NCBI GenBank assembly: GCA_900543275.1
Contig: UQQL01000029.1
Location: 1-23,087, forward strand
Length of the DNA stretch: 23,087 nt
DNA from: an uncultured Collinsella sp.
GTDB lineage: Bacteria > Actinomycetota > Coriobacteriia > Coriobacteriales > Coriobacteriaceae
Direction of reading: 5' to 3'
The notes under the pieces are model-generated. The model did not search any database and was not told the DNA's origin. It saw nothing but the letters and a program-made list of their open reading frames with translations. A program made the position numbers and the translations under genes. Positions within the stretch are counted from its first letter, which is position 1. Every line of letters starts with the position of its first letter. Below are positions 1-6,569 of this stretch, piece after piece.

Positions 1-22
1 CGGAGATGTGTATAAGAGACAG
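1..22 (+). other. Nextera/Tn5 sequencing adapter remnant
   Basis: Bases 4-22 read AGATGTGTATAAGAGACAG, the 19-bp Tn5 mosaic end used in Nextera libraries. The preceding CGG matches the read-2 version of the adapter. This is library-preparation sequence left on the contig end, so nothing should be translated through it. Genomic sequence starts at about base 23. Confidence 0.97.
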
Positions 23-123
23 TCAATGGCCGTCACCGATTTGCCGAGGGCCTCGGCTATGGCCACGGCCCCGTCCCCGGCGTGCTCCTCGAGGTAGCGG
101 ACTTCGCTGCTCGTCCACGTCAT
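23..123 (-). CDS. Partial small helix-turn-helix (SANT/Myb-like) phage protein
   Basis: Only the first 33 codons or so are present; the gene runs off the genomic end into the adapter. It begins MTWTSSEVRYLEEHAG and continues with an AIAEALGKSVTAI stretch. This resembles small phage and element proteins with a W-x-x-E-E-x-x-L SANT/Myb-like opening and an HTH helix (family resemblance recognised by eye). The ATG overlaps the stop of the upstream 26-codon ORF as TAATG, which indicates translational coupling. It would be the third leftward gene behind the Cro-like regulator, where early phage genes are expected. The function is unknown and the 3' end is missing. Confidence 0.55.
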
Positions 124-203
124 TACGCCCGGCGTCCCTTCCAGGACTTGAAGCGGCGCTGCAACTTCCGGCGCATGATGTCGAGCCTTTGGTTGCGGGG
201 CAT
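123..203 (-). CDS. Tiny basic protein, 26 aa, in the leftward early operon
   Basis: This 26-codon ORF starts MPRNQRLDIMRRKLQRRFK and is strongly basic, with many Arg and Lys. Its ATG overlaps the stop codon of the Cro-like gene (TAATG), and its own stop overlaps the next ATG in the same way. The two identical stop-start overlaps are the main evidence that it is translated. It has no recognisable domain. It could be a small nucleic-acid-binding peptide, or simply a bridge that carries ribosomes to the next gene. Both ideas are inference. Confidence 0.45.
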   Translation of the reverse strand: MPRNQRLDIMRRKLQRRFKSWKGRRA

Positions 204-406
204 TACGCCACCGCCAGCGCGTGGAACTCGTCGAGCGTCACGCCGAGAATTCTGGAGAGGGCATAGGCCTCGGACAGGCTGAATTCATACGAGCCTTTAA
301 CCTTGTTGAAGAACGAGGAACGACTCATGCCAAGCTCGTCGGCGATTGAATCGCGCGTCCTGTTCTCCCTCTCGGCGTACTCATTGACCTTCTCGGACAG
401 TTTCAT
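203..406 (-). CDS. XRE-family regulator, Cro-like, 67 aa
   Basis: A short Cro/CI-type helix-turn-helix protein. Residues 17-40 or so (RTRDSIADELGMSRSSFFNK) form the HTH, followed by LSEAYALSRILGVTLDEF, the usual helix 4-5 of XRE proteins. It has no second domain. The start is supported by AAAGGAGA a few bases upstream. It diverges from another XRE gene at 516 across a region with three dyad sites and heads a chain of coupled small ORFs. By analogy with temperate phages it is the Cro-like member that turns on the leftward (lytic) operon. That role is inferred from layout. Confidence 0.8.
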   Translation of the reverse strand: MKLSEKVNEYAERENRTRDSIADELGMSRSSFFNKVKGSYEFSLSEAYALSRILGVTLDEFHALAVA

Positions 407-423
407 TACTTCTCCTTTCTAAA

Positions 424-484
424 GTACAAAACTTTGTACGCTCACAGTATTGTACAAAAGTTTGAACGGTGCAATACTTTGTAC
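424..484. promoter_or_regulatory. Divergent control region with three dyad operators
   Basis: Three related 16-bp sites lie between the divergent XRE genes. The first, 424-439, is GTACAAA-AC-TTTGTAC with perfect 7-bp arms. The second, 452-467, is GTACAAA-AG-TTTGAAC with one arm mismatch. The third, 469-484, is GTGCAAT-AC-TTTGTAC with two. Centres are about 28 and 17 bp apart. They overlap the only space available for both promoters; TTGAAC at 462-467 could be a -35 for the rightward gene. Graded affinity of three sites for two small HTH proteins is the lambdoid arrangement. The sites are seen directly; binding is inferred. Confidence 0.75.
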
Positions 485-515
485 GTGTAAATATTTGGAC
501 TGACAGGGAGGGGCC

Positions 516-725
516 ATGGACTACCGCTATGTGCTTGCCTACTACCTCGAGAAGCAGGGGATGTCACCGGCTGAGTTGGCTCACAAGATCGGCTCCCCTC
601 GTTCAACCATTTCCGCGCTTCTGAACGGAAGGGCAAAGGAGCCAACTCTCGGTAAAGCAAAGGCTATTGCTGACGCTCTCGGCGTATCTCTTGAAGAGAT
701 GGCTCGCAAAACGTATGAGGAATAG
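516..725 (+). CDS. XRE-family regulator, CI-like minimal repressor, 69 aa
   Basis: A single-domain XRE helix-turn-helix protein. MSPAELAHKIGSPRSTISAL (residues 16-35) is the HTH, followed by PTLGKAKAIADALGVSLEEM. The SD AGGGAGGGG lies just before the ATG. It is transcribed in the same direction as the lipoprotein and integrase and divergently from the Cro-like gene, so it sits where a phage maintenance repressor would be. At 69 residues it lacks the C-terminal peptidase domain of lambda CI and LexA, so RecA-stimulated self-cleavage cannot be its induction route. It may need a partner (possibly the decayed XRE gene downstream) or an anti-repressor. Confidence 0.8.
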   Translation: MDYRYVLAYYLEKQGMSPAELAHKIGSPRSTISALLNGRAKEPTLGKAKAIADALGVSLEEMARKTYEE

Positions 726-730
726 AGGTG

Positions 731-925
731 ATGACCAATGAGCCTGAGGTGCATGCGGAGAAAAAAATCACTTGACTCAAGAGGAGGTCGCTAGACATCT
801 GAACATTCCAAAGAAAACGCGATGAGCGCGATCTCGTCGACACGTACCGCGACCTTACGTCGCCGCACAAGCATGTCTTATTGGCTGTCGCCCGCGAGCT
901 GCGGGCGGCGCAGGGGAAGGAGTAA
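731..925 (+). pseudogene. Decayed XRE-type regulator
   Basis: Two fragments in different frames look like pieces of one regulator. The first begins ATG at 731 (MTNEPEVHAEKK) and stops at 773. A 7-A run at 761-767 precedes the stop; one more A would join it to LTQEEVARHLNIPKKT, the start of an XRE HTH. The second piece, ending with the stop at 923-925, reads ERDLVDTYRDLTSPHKHVLL followed by an Ala-rich helix, which resembles the C-terminal tail of XRE repressors. The middle of the HTH is missing. It lies between the CI-like gene and the lipoprotein. A sequencing error in the A-run could explain the first frameshift but not the missing segment. Confidence 0.5.
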
Positions 926-928
926 CCC

Positions 929-1636
929 ATGATTAACCGCAGAACGTTCCTGGCCGCTATGGCCACGGCTTCGCTAGCGCCGCTTGTCGGATGCTCCGGC
1001 GGGCAACAAGCCGGTTCCGGTCAGCAATCGTCTGGCGAGTCCAAGGAGGTCGAGAATCGGAGCGAACCGAAACCATTGGAGATTACCGAGTCCGGCTGGT
1101 CGGTGGTCGGCGACGGATGGGTCTACTACGGCTTCGCGCTGAAGAACACCAACAAGGACGTCGAGGCCCAGATGCCTACGGTGACGATAACGGGCAAGGC
1201 CGAGGACGGCTCCATCGTCTTCTCCGACAAGCAGACCCTGTTCGTCGTCCTCCCCGGTGAGACCGTACACTACGGTTTCCAGGCGGGAAACGGCACCGCC
1301 CCCGCAACGGTCGAGTTTAAGGCGAATGAGCCGAGCTGGGTAGACAGCCAGACGCTGGACGAAGACGTCTTTACCGTATCGAACACGGCAGAGGTGCCTG
1401 ACTCGTACGGCGGCGTCTCGTACACAGGCGAGTTGACCGCCAACTACGATCTGGACAAGAAGCAGTACAGCCAGGTCGCCGTCTCCGTGATTGCTCGCGA
1501 CGCCTCCGGGGCCATCAACTACGGAAACACGACGTTCGTCGATACCCCGTCCAAGGGCGAGTTCGAGCCGTTCGAGATTCCCTGCTTCAACATGCCCGAG
1601 CACTCCTCGTTCGAGGTATACGCCCAGGTCTGGTAG
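929..1636 (+). CDS. Exported lipoprotein with FxLyD-like beta domain, 235 aa
   Basis: The N-terminus NRRTFLAAMATASLAPLVGC combines a twin-arginine motif (RRTFL) with a lipobox (LVGC, Cys22), so the product is probably a lipid-anchored protein on the outer face of the membrane. Residues 23-48 are a Gly/Ser/Gln-rich linker. The rest is beta-rich, with WVYYGFALKNTNKDVEAQMP resembling FxLyD-type domains; a possible second repeat (VSYTGELTANYDLDKKQYSQ) follows near residues 160-210. No catalytic motif is visible. The gene lies 3 bases after the decayed XRE gene and before the integrase, a position held in some temperate phages by superinfection-exclusion lipoproteins such as Ltp of phage TP-J34. 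That role is inferred from position, not homology. Confidence 0.8.
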   Translation: MINRRTFLAAMATASLAPLVGCSGGQQAGSGQQSSGESKEVENRSEPKPLEITESGWSVVGDGWVYYGFALKNTNKDVEAQMPTVTITGKAEDGSIVFSDKQTLFVVLPGETVHYGFQAGNGTAPATVEFKANEPSWVDSQTLDEDVFTVSNTAEVPDSYGGVSYTGELTANYDLDKKQYSQVAVSVIARDASGAINYGNTTFVDTPSKGEFEPFEIPCFNMPEHSSFEVYAQVW

Positions 1637-1646
1637 CGGCAAAGTG

Positions 1647-1688
1647 AAACCCCGCAGGTCGAAGCGCGCCAACGCTGCTGCGGGGTTT
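1647..1688 (+). terminator. Hairpin after the lipoprotein gene
   Basis: Perfect 11-bp arms AAACCCCGCAG (1647-1657) and CTGCGGGGTTT (1678-1688) enclose a 20-base loop just after the lipoprotein stop. Only three T end the stem, so it is a moderate intrinsic terminator. It would separate immunity genes from the integrase. Confidence 0.6.
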
Positions 1689-1724
1689 ACCAGATAGCCG
1701 CCCGTTTGGAGGGCATCCTAGATT

Positions 1725-3167
1725 ATGCCAGAAGATATAAAGACCGCCGTCATATATGCCCGCTTCTCGTGCTCGAAGCAGCGCGAGGCCTCGATTGACG
1801 ACCAGCTGCGCGTCTGCCGCGACTGGTGCGCGCGCGAGGGCTACGCCATCGTGGGGGAGTACTCCGATTACGCCATGAGCGGCCGCAGCGACGACCGCCC
1901 CGAGTTCCAGCGCATGATTGCCAACGCGGGCGAGTCGGACATCGTGCTCGTGTACATGATGGACCGCTTCTCGCGCGACGAGTACGACGCGCCCGCGTAC
2001 AAGCACGAGCTGCGCAGGAAGGGCGTCGAGGTCGTGTCGGCCATGGAGGCCATGCCGGACGGCCCCGAGCGCATCCTGATCGAGAAGATTTACGAGGGCC
2101 TCGCGGCCGTGGAATCGGTCAAGACCTCCATGAGGACGAGGCGCGGGATGGAGGGAAACGCCCTCAAGTGCAAGACCAACGGCGTGCGTGTCTACGGTTA
2201 CGGCCGGAATGACGACGACGAGTACGTGGTGAACGAGGACGAGGCCGCGATAGTGCGCGAGGCGTTCCGGCGCTCATGCGACCACGAGCCGGTCGACTCC
2301 ATCGCCAGCGATTTCGCGCGGCGCGGCGTGACCACGAGGACGGGCAGGCCGTGTGGCTACTCGATGGTGTACCAGATGCTCCACAACAGGAAGTACACGG
2401 GCTTCTACTCATGGGGAGGCATTGAGGTGGACGGCGGCATGCCCCAGATTGTCGACAAGGCGACCTTCGCGATGGCCCAGGAGGTGAAGCCGAAGAAGCG
2501 CCGGGCCTCGGAGGACTGGGGCACGTTCGCGCTGTCCGGCAGGGCGATCTGCTCGGAGTGCGGCCACAACATGGCCGGGACGTCGGGCCGTGGCAAGAAG
2601 AACGTCAAGTACGAGTATTACGGTTGCCGCTGCGGGGCCAAGCCCGTCCGGCGCGACTGGCTCGAGCACGAGCTGGCCGAGGCCATCAGGGGGATGCTGC
2701 GCGACCGCGAGACTGCCCTCCGCATCTCCCACATGCTCTGGGACGAGCCGGAGCCGGAGATAGCCGACGCGCGCAGGCGGGCCATGGCCTCGAAGCGCAA
2801 GGCCGAGAACGGCCTCCAGAACATCATGGCCGCCATCGAGCAGGGCATCGTGATGCCGGAGTTCACCGACCGCATCGCCCAGCTTCAGGCCCAGAAGGCC
2901 CGCGCCGAGCGCGATCTGGCCTCCTATGACGAGGCGCGCATCGACCCCGAGGAGTTCGCGGACTTCCTTCAGTGCGGCGGCGGGATGGACGACGCGGCCG
3001 TGCTCGATTCCTTTGTCTATCAGGTGATGGTGACGCCGGAGGAGTGCGTGGCCACGCTCTACTGCGACGACGAACGAAACGAACCCGCACGACTTAGCAT
3101 CGCACGGGTTCGCACATTTTCGGGTTGGTGCCCCCAGCGGGATTCGAACCCGCGATATCCACCTTGA
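1725..3167 (+). CDS. Large serine recombinase (phage/ICE integrase), 480 aa
   Basis: The N-terminal resolvase domain has YARFS (residues 11-15, Ser15 the likely nucleophile) and the DRFSRD motif at 80-85. The recombinase domain covers about 155-260 (KTNGVRVYGY; RPCGYSMVYQMLHNRKYTGF). A zinc ribbon uses Cys276, Cys279, Cys301 and Cys303, followed by a charged coiled coil at about 345-400. Length fits large serine integrases that insert or excise an element without host energy. GGAGGG lies about 13 bases before the ATG, which is long spacing. The last 14 or so residues (CPQRDSNPRYPP) come from the antisense strand of the tRNA-Glu gene, so the stop codon appears to belong to the chromosome. In the excised circle the C-terminus would then differ. 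Confidence 0.93.
   Translation: MPEDIKTAVIYARFSCSKQREASIDDQLRVCRDWCAREGYAIVGEYSDYAMSGRSDDRPEFQRMIANAGESDIVLVYMMDRFSRDEYDAPAYKHELRRKGVEVVSAMEAMPDGPERILIEKIYEGLAAVESVKTSMRTRRGMEGNALKCKTNGVRVYGYGRNDDDEYVVNEDEAAIVREAFRRSCDHEPVDSIASDFARRGVTTRTGRPCGYSMVYQMLHNRKYTGFYSWGGIEVDGGMPQIVDKATFAMAQEVKPKKRRASEDWGTFALSGRAICSECGHNMAGTSGRGKKNVKYEYYGCRCGAKPVRRDWLEHELAEAIRGMLRDRETALRISHMLWDEPEPEIADARRRAMASKRKAENGLQNIMAAIEQGIVMPEFTDRIAQLQAQKARAERDLASYDEARIDPEEFADFLQCGGGMDDAAVLDSFVYQVMVTPEECVATLYCDDERNEPARLSIARVRTFSGWCPQRDSNPRYPP
3080..3112. terminator. Stem-loop inside the integrase 3' end
   Basis: Arms CGAACCCG (3080-3087) and CGGGTTCG (3105-3112) pair, with a further 3-bp stem inside. On the minus strand the stem is followed by TTTCGTT, suitable for ending the tRNA-Glu transcript; on the plus strand CACATTTT follows. 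It may be a bidirectional terminator lying in coding sequence close to the element/host junction. Confidence 0.5.
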
Positions 3168-3202
3168 AAGGGTGGCGTCCTTGGCCGCTAGACGATGGGG
3201 AC
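3126..3202 (-). tRNA. tRNA-Glu (anticodon UUC)
   Basis: The minus strand folds as a complete cloverleaf. The acceptor pairs GTCCCCA with TGGGGGC, the D arm is GTCT/AGGAC, the anticodon stem is CCACC/GGTGG around loop CTTTCAA (anticodon TTC), the variable loop is ATATC, and the T arm is GCGGG-TTCGAAT-CCCGC. The CCA end is encoded at 3126-3128, giving 77 bases with CCA. The gene is intact although it is the apparent insertion site. The integrase converges on it and overlaps its 3' half. Confidence 0.97.
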
Positions 3203-3212
3203 AGCGGGAAAG

Positions 3213-3221
3213 AGTATAGCA
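3213..3221 (-). promoter_or_regulatory. Extended -10 promoter of tRNA-Glu
   Basis: On the minus strand TGCTATACT gives an extended -10 (TGN plus TATACT), ending 10 bases before the tRNA 5' end. This places the start of transcription only a few bases upstream of the mature tRNA. No good -35 is visible, as is common for extended -10 promoters. Confidence 0.6.
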
Positions 3222-3261
3222 GACTTTTTTGCCGGCGCGTATATCGTTGGCAAACTGGAAA

Positions 3262-3296
3262 ACCACCACAAAGGTACCTGTCCCCTTTGTGGTGGT
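3262..3296 (-). repeat. REP-like hairpin A; also terminator of the murT-gatD gene
   Basis: Perfect 13-bp arms at 3262-3274 and 3284-3296 enclose a 9-base loop, 6 bases beyond the stop codon of the MurT-GatD gene. On the minus strand the stem ends in TTTT, so it can act as a terminator. Its minus-strand centre AAAGGGGACAGGTACCTTT matches 16 of 19 bases of the centre of another hairpin at 10605-10635, while the outer stems differ. This suggests a dispersed REP-type element reused as a terminator. Confidence 0.7.
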
Positions 3297-3302
3297 GGGG
3301 TG

Positions 3303-5480
3303 CTAGGGGAGGAGCTTCATGGCGGCGTCGTGGGCGGCGTGCTCGTAGGCGTCGTCGAGGGGTTTGAGCGGCAACAGGGCGGCGGCCTGTGCGTCGCCAC
3401 GGCGTTCGAGGGCGTGGGCGATGAGCCAGTCGGCGAGCTCGGGGTTCTTGGGCAGTGCCGGTCCGTGTAGATACGTGCCGATGACGCCCTTGTAGATCAG
3501 GCCCTCAAAGCCATCGTCGCCGTTGTTGCCGGTGCCCGCGACGACGGACGTTCCGAGCGGCATCGCCTCTGCGTCGAGCAGGGTGCGGCCGCCGTGGTTC
3601 TCGAATCCCACAAAGGGCTCGGGCGCCAGGTCGGTCTTGACGGCGACATTGCCGATCAGGCGGTCGGAGCCGCGCACAGTCTCGGCGGCAATGACGCCCA
3701 GACCCTCAATGCGATCCTCGCCCATATAGTACGAACGGCCGAGCAGCTGATAGCTGCCACAGATGGCAAGCAGTGTGCCGCCAACCTCAACATAGGCCGC
3801 GACCTTGTCTTTTTGGGCGAGCAACTCGTGTGCCACGGCTAGCTGGTCGCGGTCGGAGCCGCCGCCCATCATGACGATATCGGCATCGGCCAAATCAAGC
3901 GTCTCGCCCATGCGGACCTCGTCCACGCGCACGGGAATGCCACGCCAGGCGCAGCGGCGCTCGAGCGCGATAACATTGCCGCCGTCACCGTAGAGGTTAA
4001 GGGCATCGGGATACAGGTAGACGATGCGCAACGGGCGCGAAAGCTCGACCGGCGCAATATCGGTGGGGACAGCGCTACCATCGGCGCGCGTTACGGCGTG
4101 GGAGACAATCGAGCTTGCATCGTCGTCTTTAAACCCGTCGAGCTCCTTGACTAACGGCGGGAAGGCCGTGTAGTTGGCGACGGCGTAGAAGGTGTCATCG
4201 GCGGCCTCGTCTGCCACGGCGCCGATCGCCTGCGCGACGTCCGAGATAATCGCGGCATCGATGCCGGCGTACTTGAGGCGTACCTGCATGTCGTGCGCAC
4301 GCGTGCCTCCGGCAAAGGCGACAAGACCCGGCGTGTCGGCGATGCGCTCGAAGTCGACATCGTAGATCCACGAGACATCGTGGCCGTCGGCATCGTTATC
4401 GTTTAGGAAGAAAGCGCAGAGTCTGCCGTCTGCCGTCTTGATGGACTGGATTTGTCGATCGAAGCCTACGGGATTCTTGGCCAGGTTGGCCTCGACGGTG
4501 CGGCCGGCGATATCCCAGCGCCCCATACGACCGCCGGCAGGCACATAGGCATCGAGCGTAGGCTGTAGAAGCGCCGTGTTCACGCCCAACTCGTGTGTGG
4601 CAAAGAAGGCGGCGGCAACGTTATAGACCATGTACAGACCGTTGTAGCGCGTGGCGATGTGCGTTGCGGGTGCGTCGGTATCGGGTCCAAAGACAAGGTC
4701 AAAGCCGTAGCCGTCGCAGCCGAGTTCCACGCCCGTCACGCGACGGACAAGCGCAGGGCGGGCCCAGCCGCACGAGGGGCAATGGTAGGCGCCGAGTTGA
4801 CCATACTGTACGTAGTCGTACTCCAACGGGGCGTTGCACTGCGAGCAAAAGCGCGAGTCGCTAATGCGGTCGGACTCGGTGCCCGTGGCGCCGTCGATGC
4901 CAAAGGCAATACTCGCGTTGGGAACGCGCGCGGCAATCGAGGCGCACAGCGGGTCGTCGGCGTTGTAGATGAGCGTCGTTGCCGGCGAAAGCTCCAACGC
5001 GTGGGCGATGACCTCCTGGGTGTGATCGATCTCGCCATAGCGATCTAGCTGGTCACGGAACAGGTTGAGCAGCACGAAGTACGTCGGCTTGAGCTTGGGC
5101 AGGACGCGCACCGTGTAGAGCTCATCGCATTCAAAAACGCCTACGCGCTTGCTGCTGGCCGTTCGCTTAAGGTTGCCGCGCGCCTCGAGCAACGCGCCCA
5201 CCACGCCCGGCTCCATGTTGTTGCCAGCGCGGTTGCACACCACGGTGGCGCCGCTGGCGGCAACGGCGTCGGCGATGAGGTTGGAGGTGGTGGTCTTGCC
5301 ATTAGTACCGGTGATCACCACGCTGCGGTCGACCAGGCTCGCGAGGTCGCTTAGCAGCTCGGGGTCGATCTTCATGGCGATGCGGCCGGGGAGTACGCCG
5401 CCCTGGCGTTTGAGGACAGAGCGCAGTCCCCAGCGGGCGATATCGCTCGAGGTGCAGGCGAGAGATGAGCGGAAGTTCAT
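3303..5480 (-). CDS. MurT-GatD fusion: lipid II isoglutaminyl synthase, 725 aa
   Basis: One chain carries both subunits that amidate the D-glutamate of lipid II on the cytoplasmic side of the membrane. The MurT part (about 1-475) has the Mur ligase ATP loop GTNGKTTT (58-65), a four-Cys zinc ribbon (Cys212, 215, 234, 237), NPVGFDRQIQSI, and the C-terminal NDNDADGHDVSWIYDVDFE motif typical of MurT. The GatD part (about 483-700) is a class I glutamine amidotransferase with nucleophile Cys574 in LLAICGSYQLLG and His672 in GTYLHGP. In staphylococci and streptococci these are two proteins from adjacent genes (about 437 and 243 aa); the fusion has their combined length plus a short linker. It is the last gene of a minus-strand operon, 45 bases after the gene upstream. 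AGGA precedes the ATG. Confidence 0.92.
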   Translation of the reverse strand: MNFRSSLACTSSDIARWGLRSVLKRQGGVLPGRIAMKIDPELLSDLASLVDRSVVITGTNGKTTTSNLIADAVAASGATVVCNRAGNNMEPGVVGALLEARGNLKRTASSKRVGVFECDELYTVRVLPKLKPTYFVLLNLFRDQLDRYGEIDHTQEVIAHALELSPATTLIYNADDPLCASIAARVPNASIAFGIDGATGTESDRISDSRFCSQCNAPLEYDYVQYGQLGAYHCPSCGWARPALVRRVTGVELGCDGYGFDLVFGPDTDAPATHIATRYNGLYMVYNVAAAFFATHELGVNTALLQPTLDAYVPAGGRMGRWDIAGRTVEANLAKNPVGFDRQIQSIKTADGRLCAFFLNDNDADGHDVSWIYDVDFERIADTPGLVAFAGGTRAHDMQVRLKYAGIDAAIISDVAQAIGAVADEAADDTFYAVANYTAFPPLVKELDGFKDDDASSIVSHAVTRADGSAVPTDIAPVELSRPLRIVYLYPDALNLYGDGGNVIALERRCAWRGIPVRVDEVRMGETLDLADADIVMMGGGSDRDQLAVAHELLAQKDKVAAYVEVGGTLLAICGSYQLLGRSYYMGEDRIEGLGVIAAETVRGSDRLIGNVAVKTDLAPEPFVGFENHGGRTLLDAEAMPLGTSVVAGTGNNGDDGFEGLIYKGVIGTYLHGPALPKNPELADWLIAHALERRGDAQAAALLPLKPLDDAYEHAAHDAAMKLLP

Positions 5481-5525
5481 GAAGTCGTTCCTAACGTGAA
5501 TGACATGGTCGGGGCGATCGCGTCG

Positions 5526-6569
5526 CTAAAAGCCGTAGCGGCGCGCAAATTCCTGGGCGAGCTGCGATACATCTTCGCAGGCGTTGGCCCAGGGGGCAAA
5601 GTCGGGGGTGTCCGAAATAATGCCGTCGGCCTCCCAAACTGCCTGGTGCGAAAGGTCCCAGGGGTCGCGCGGCTCGGGTCGGCAGGGAAGATACGGCGTC
5701 TGGTACATGGGGTTCAGCAAGAAGAACGCGCCACCCTCGCAACGGTTAGCGAACTCACGCAGCGCGCGCGTCGCCGGGCGCATCTTGTTTGTTTTGAACA
5801 GCAAGATCGTGCGGGCGAGCAGGTACCAAGGAGAGTTTTCGAGTGCGTCTGCCCCCATCTGCTCCTCGAGCTGGTGGGCCAGGGCAAAAAAGCCGTCCTG
5901 GTCTTCTAGGCGAGCGAGGGCGAGCAACACGGTGCCGGCAGCTCGGGTGGGATAGCCTTCTGCCTTAAGGACGCGGCGGGCGTAGTTGGCAGCAGCGCGG
6001 TAGCGGGCGCTCGCCATGCACAGCTGCGAGATGGCCTCGAGTGTGTGAAGCCACCCGATAAGAGCCGGCTCGCTCACGGTAAGGTCTGCTGCGGTGACAC
6101 CGTCGGCCAAAACATTATTGGCCCAGTAGTGCGGGGCTTCCATGTCGAACCCGGGCACGCTTTGCTGCAGGTAATCGGCCGTGGTCGCCTCGAGCTTCAT
6201 CAGGTCGCCCAGGCAGGCGTCAACGGGCGTGTCGGCCAGGATGATGGCGAGCAGCTGCGCGTCGACGGCCAGCGCATCGACGCGGACGATCTTGAGCAGC
6301 TCGTCGCGCATGTCGTCGAACAGGCGGTTGCGCGTCTGCTCAAACTCCTCGTCGCTGCCCATGTCCTCGATGCGATGGAGCTCGTCGAGCAGGTGGCGAT
6401 GAACGCCGGCATAGGACAGCAGTGCCTGGGCATGCTCGGCCTGCGCATACTTTTGAGGATTCGCGCTAATGTCGTTATGGACAAGCTCGCGTGCTGCATC
6501 GGTGAGCTCGGGGTGCGACGCCAGATAGGTGCGCTCCAGGTAGGCGGGGATGTAGACGCTCGGATCCAT
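5526..6569 (-). CDS. Helical-repeat (TPR-like) protein, 347 aa
   Basis: A soluble, almost wholly alpha-helical protein with no signal peptide. TPR-like helix pairs occur around RYRAAANYARRVLKAEGYP (near residue 190) and the PATRALREFANRC stretch. The C-terminal part is aromatic and Pro-rich (YQTPYLPCRPEPRDPWDL). Its C-terminal half aligns by eye with the protein encoded just upstream (both share xxPWxLxA, AxxxLRxxAxxC and PDxAxxAxWA-type positions), so the two are diverged paralogues. The ATG overlaps the upstream stop as TAATG and has a strong SD GGGAGGGG. It lies 45 bases before murT-gatD in one operon, which hints at a scaffold role near peptidoglycan precursor synthesis. I do not recognise a named family. 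Confidence 0.8.
   Translation of the reverse strand: MDPSVYIPAYLERTYLASHPELTDAARELVHNDISANPQKYAQAEHAQALLSYAGVHRHLLDELHRIEDMGSDEEFEQTRNRLFDDMRDELLKIVRVDALAVDAQLLAIILADTPVDACLGDLMKLEATTADYLQQSVPGFDMEAPHYWANNVLADGVTAADLTVSEPALIGWLHTLEAISQLCMASARYRAAANYARRVLKAEGYPTRAAGTVLLALARLEDQDGFFALAHQLEEQMGADALENSPWYLLARTILLFKTNKMRPATRALREFANRCEGGAFFLLNPMYQTPYLPCRPEPRDPWDLSHQAVWEADGIISDTPDFAPWANACEDVSQLAQEFARRYGF

Noticed and set aside
974..1672. Long open frame antisense to the lipoprotein gene
   Set aside because: It mirrors a GC-rich gene, has no family features and no SD, whereas the plus-strand frame has a lipobox and SD.
3125..3367. Open frame starting in the tRNA on the plus strand (VPPAGFEPAIST-like)
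   Set aside because: This is the familiar spurious translation of an antisense tRNA and continues into the REP-like hairpin.
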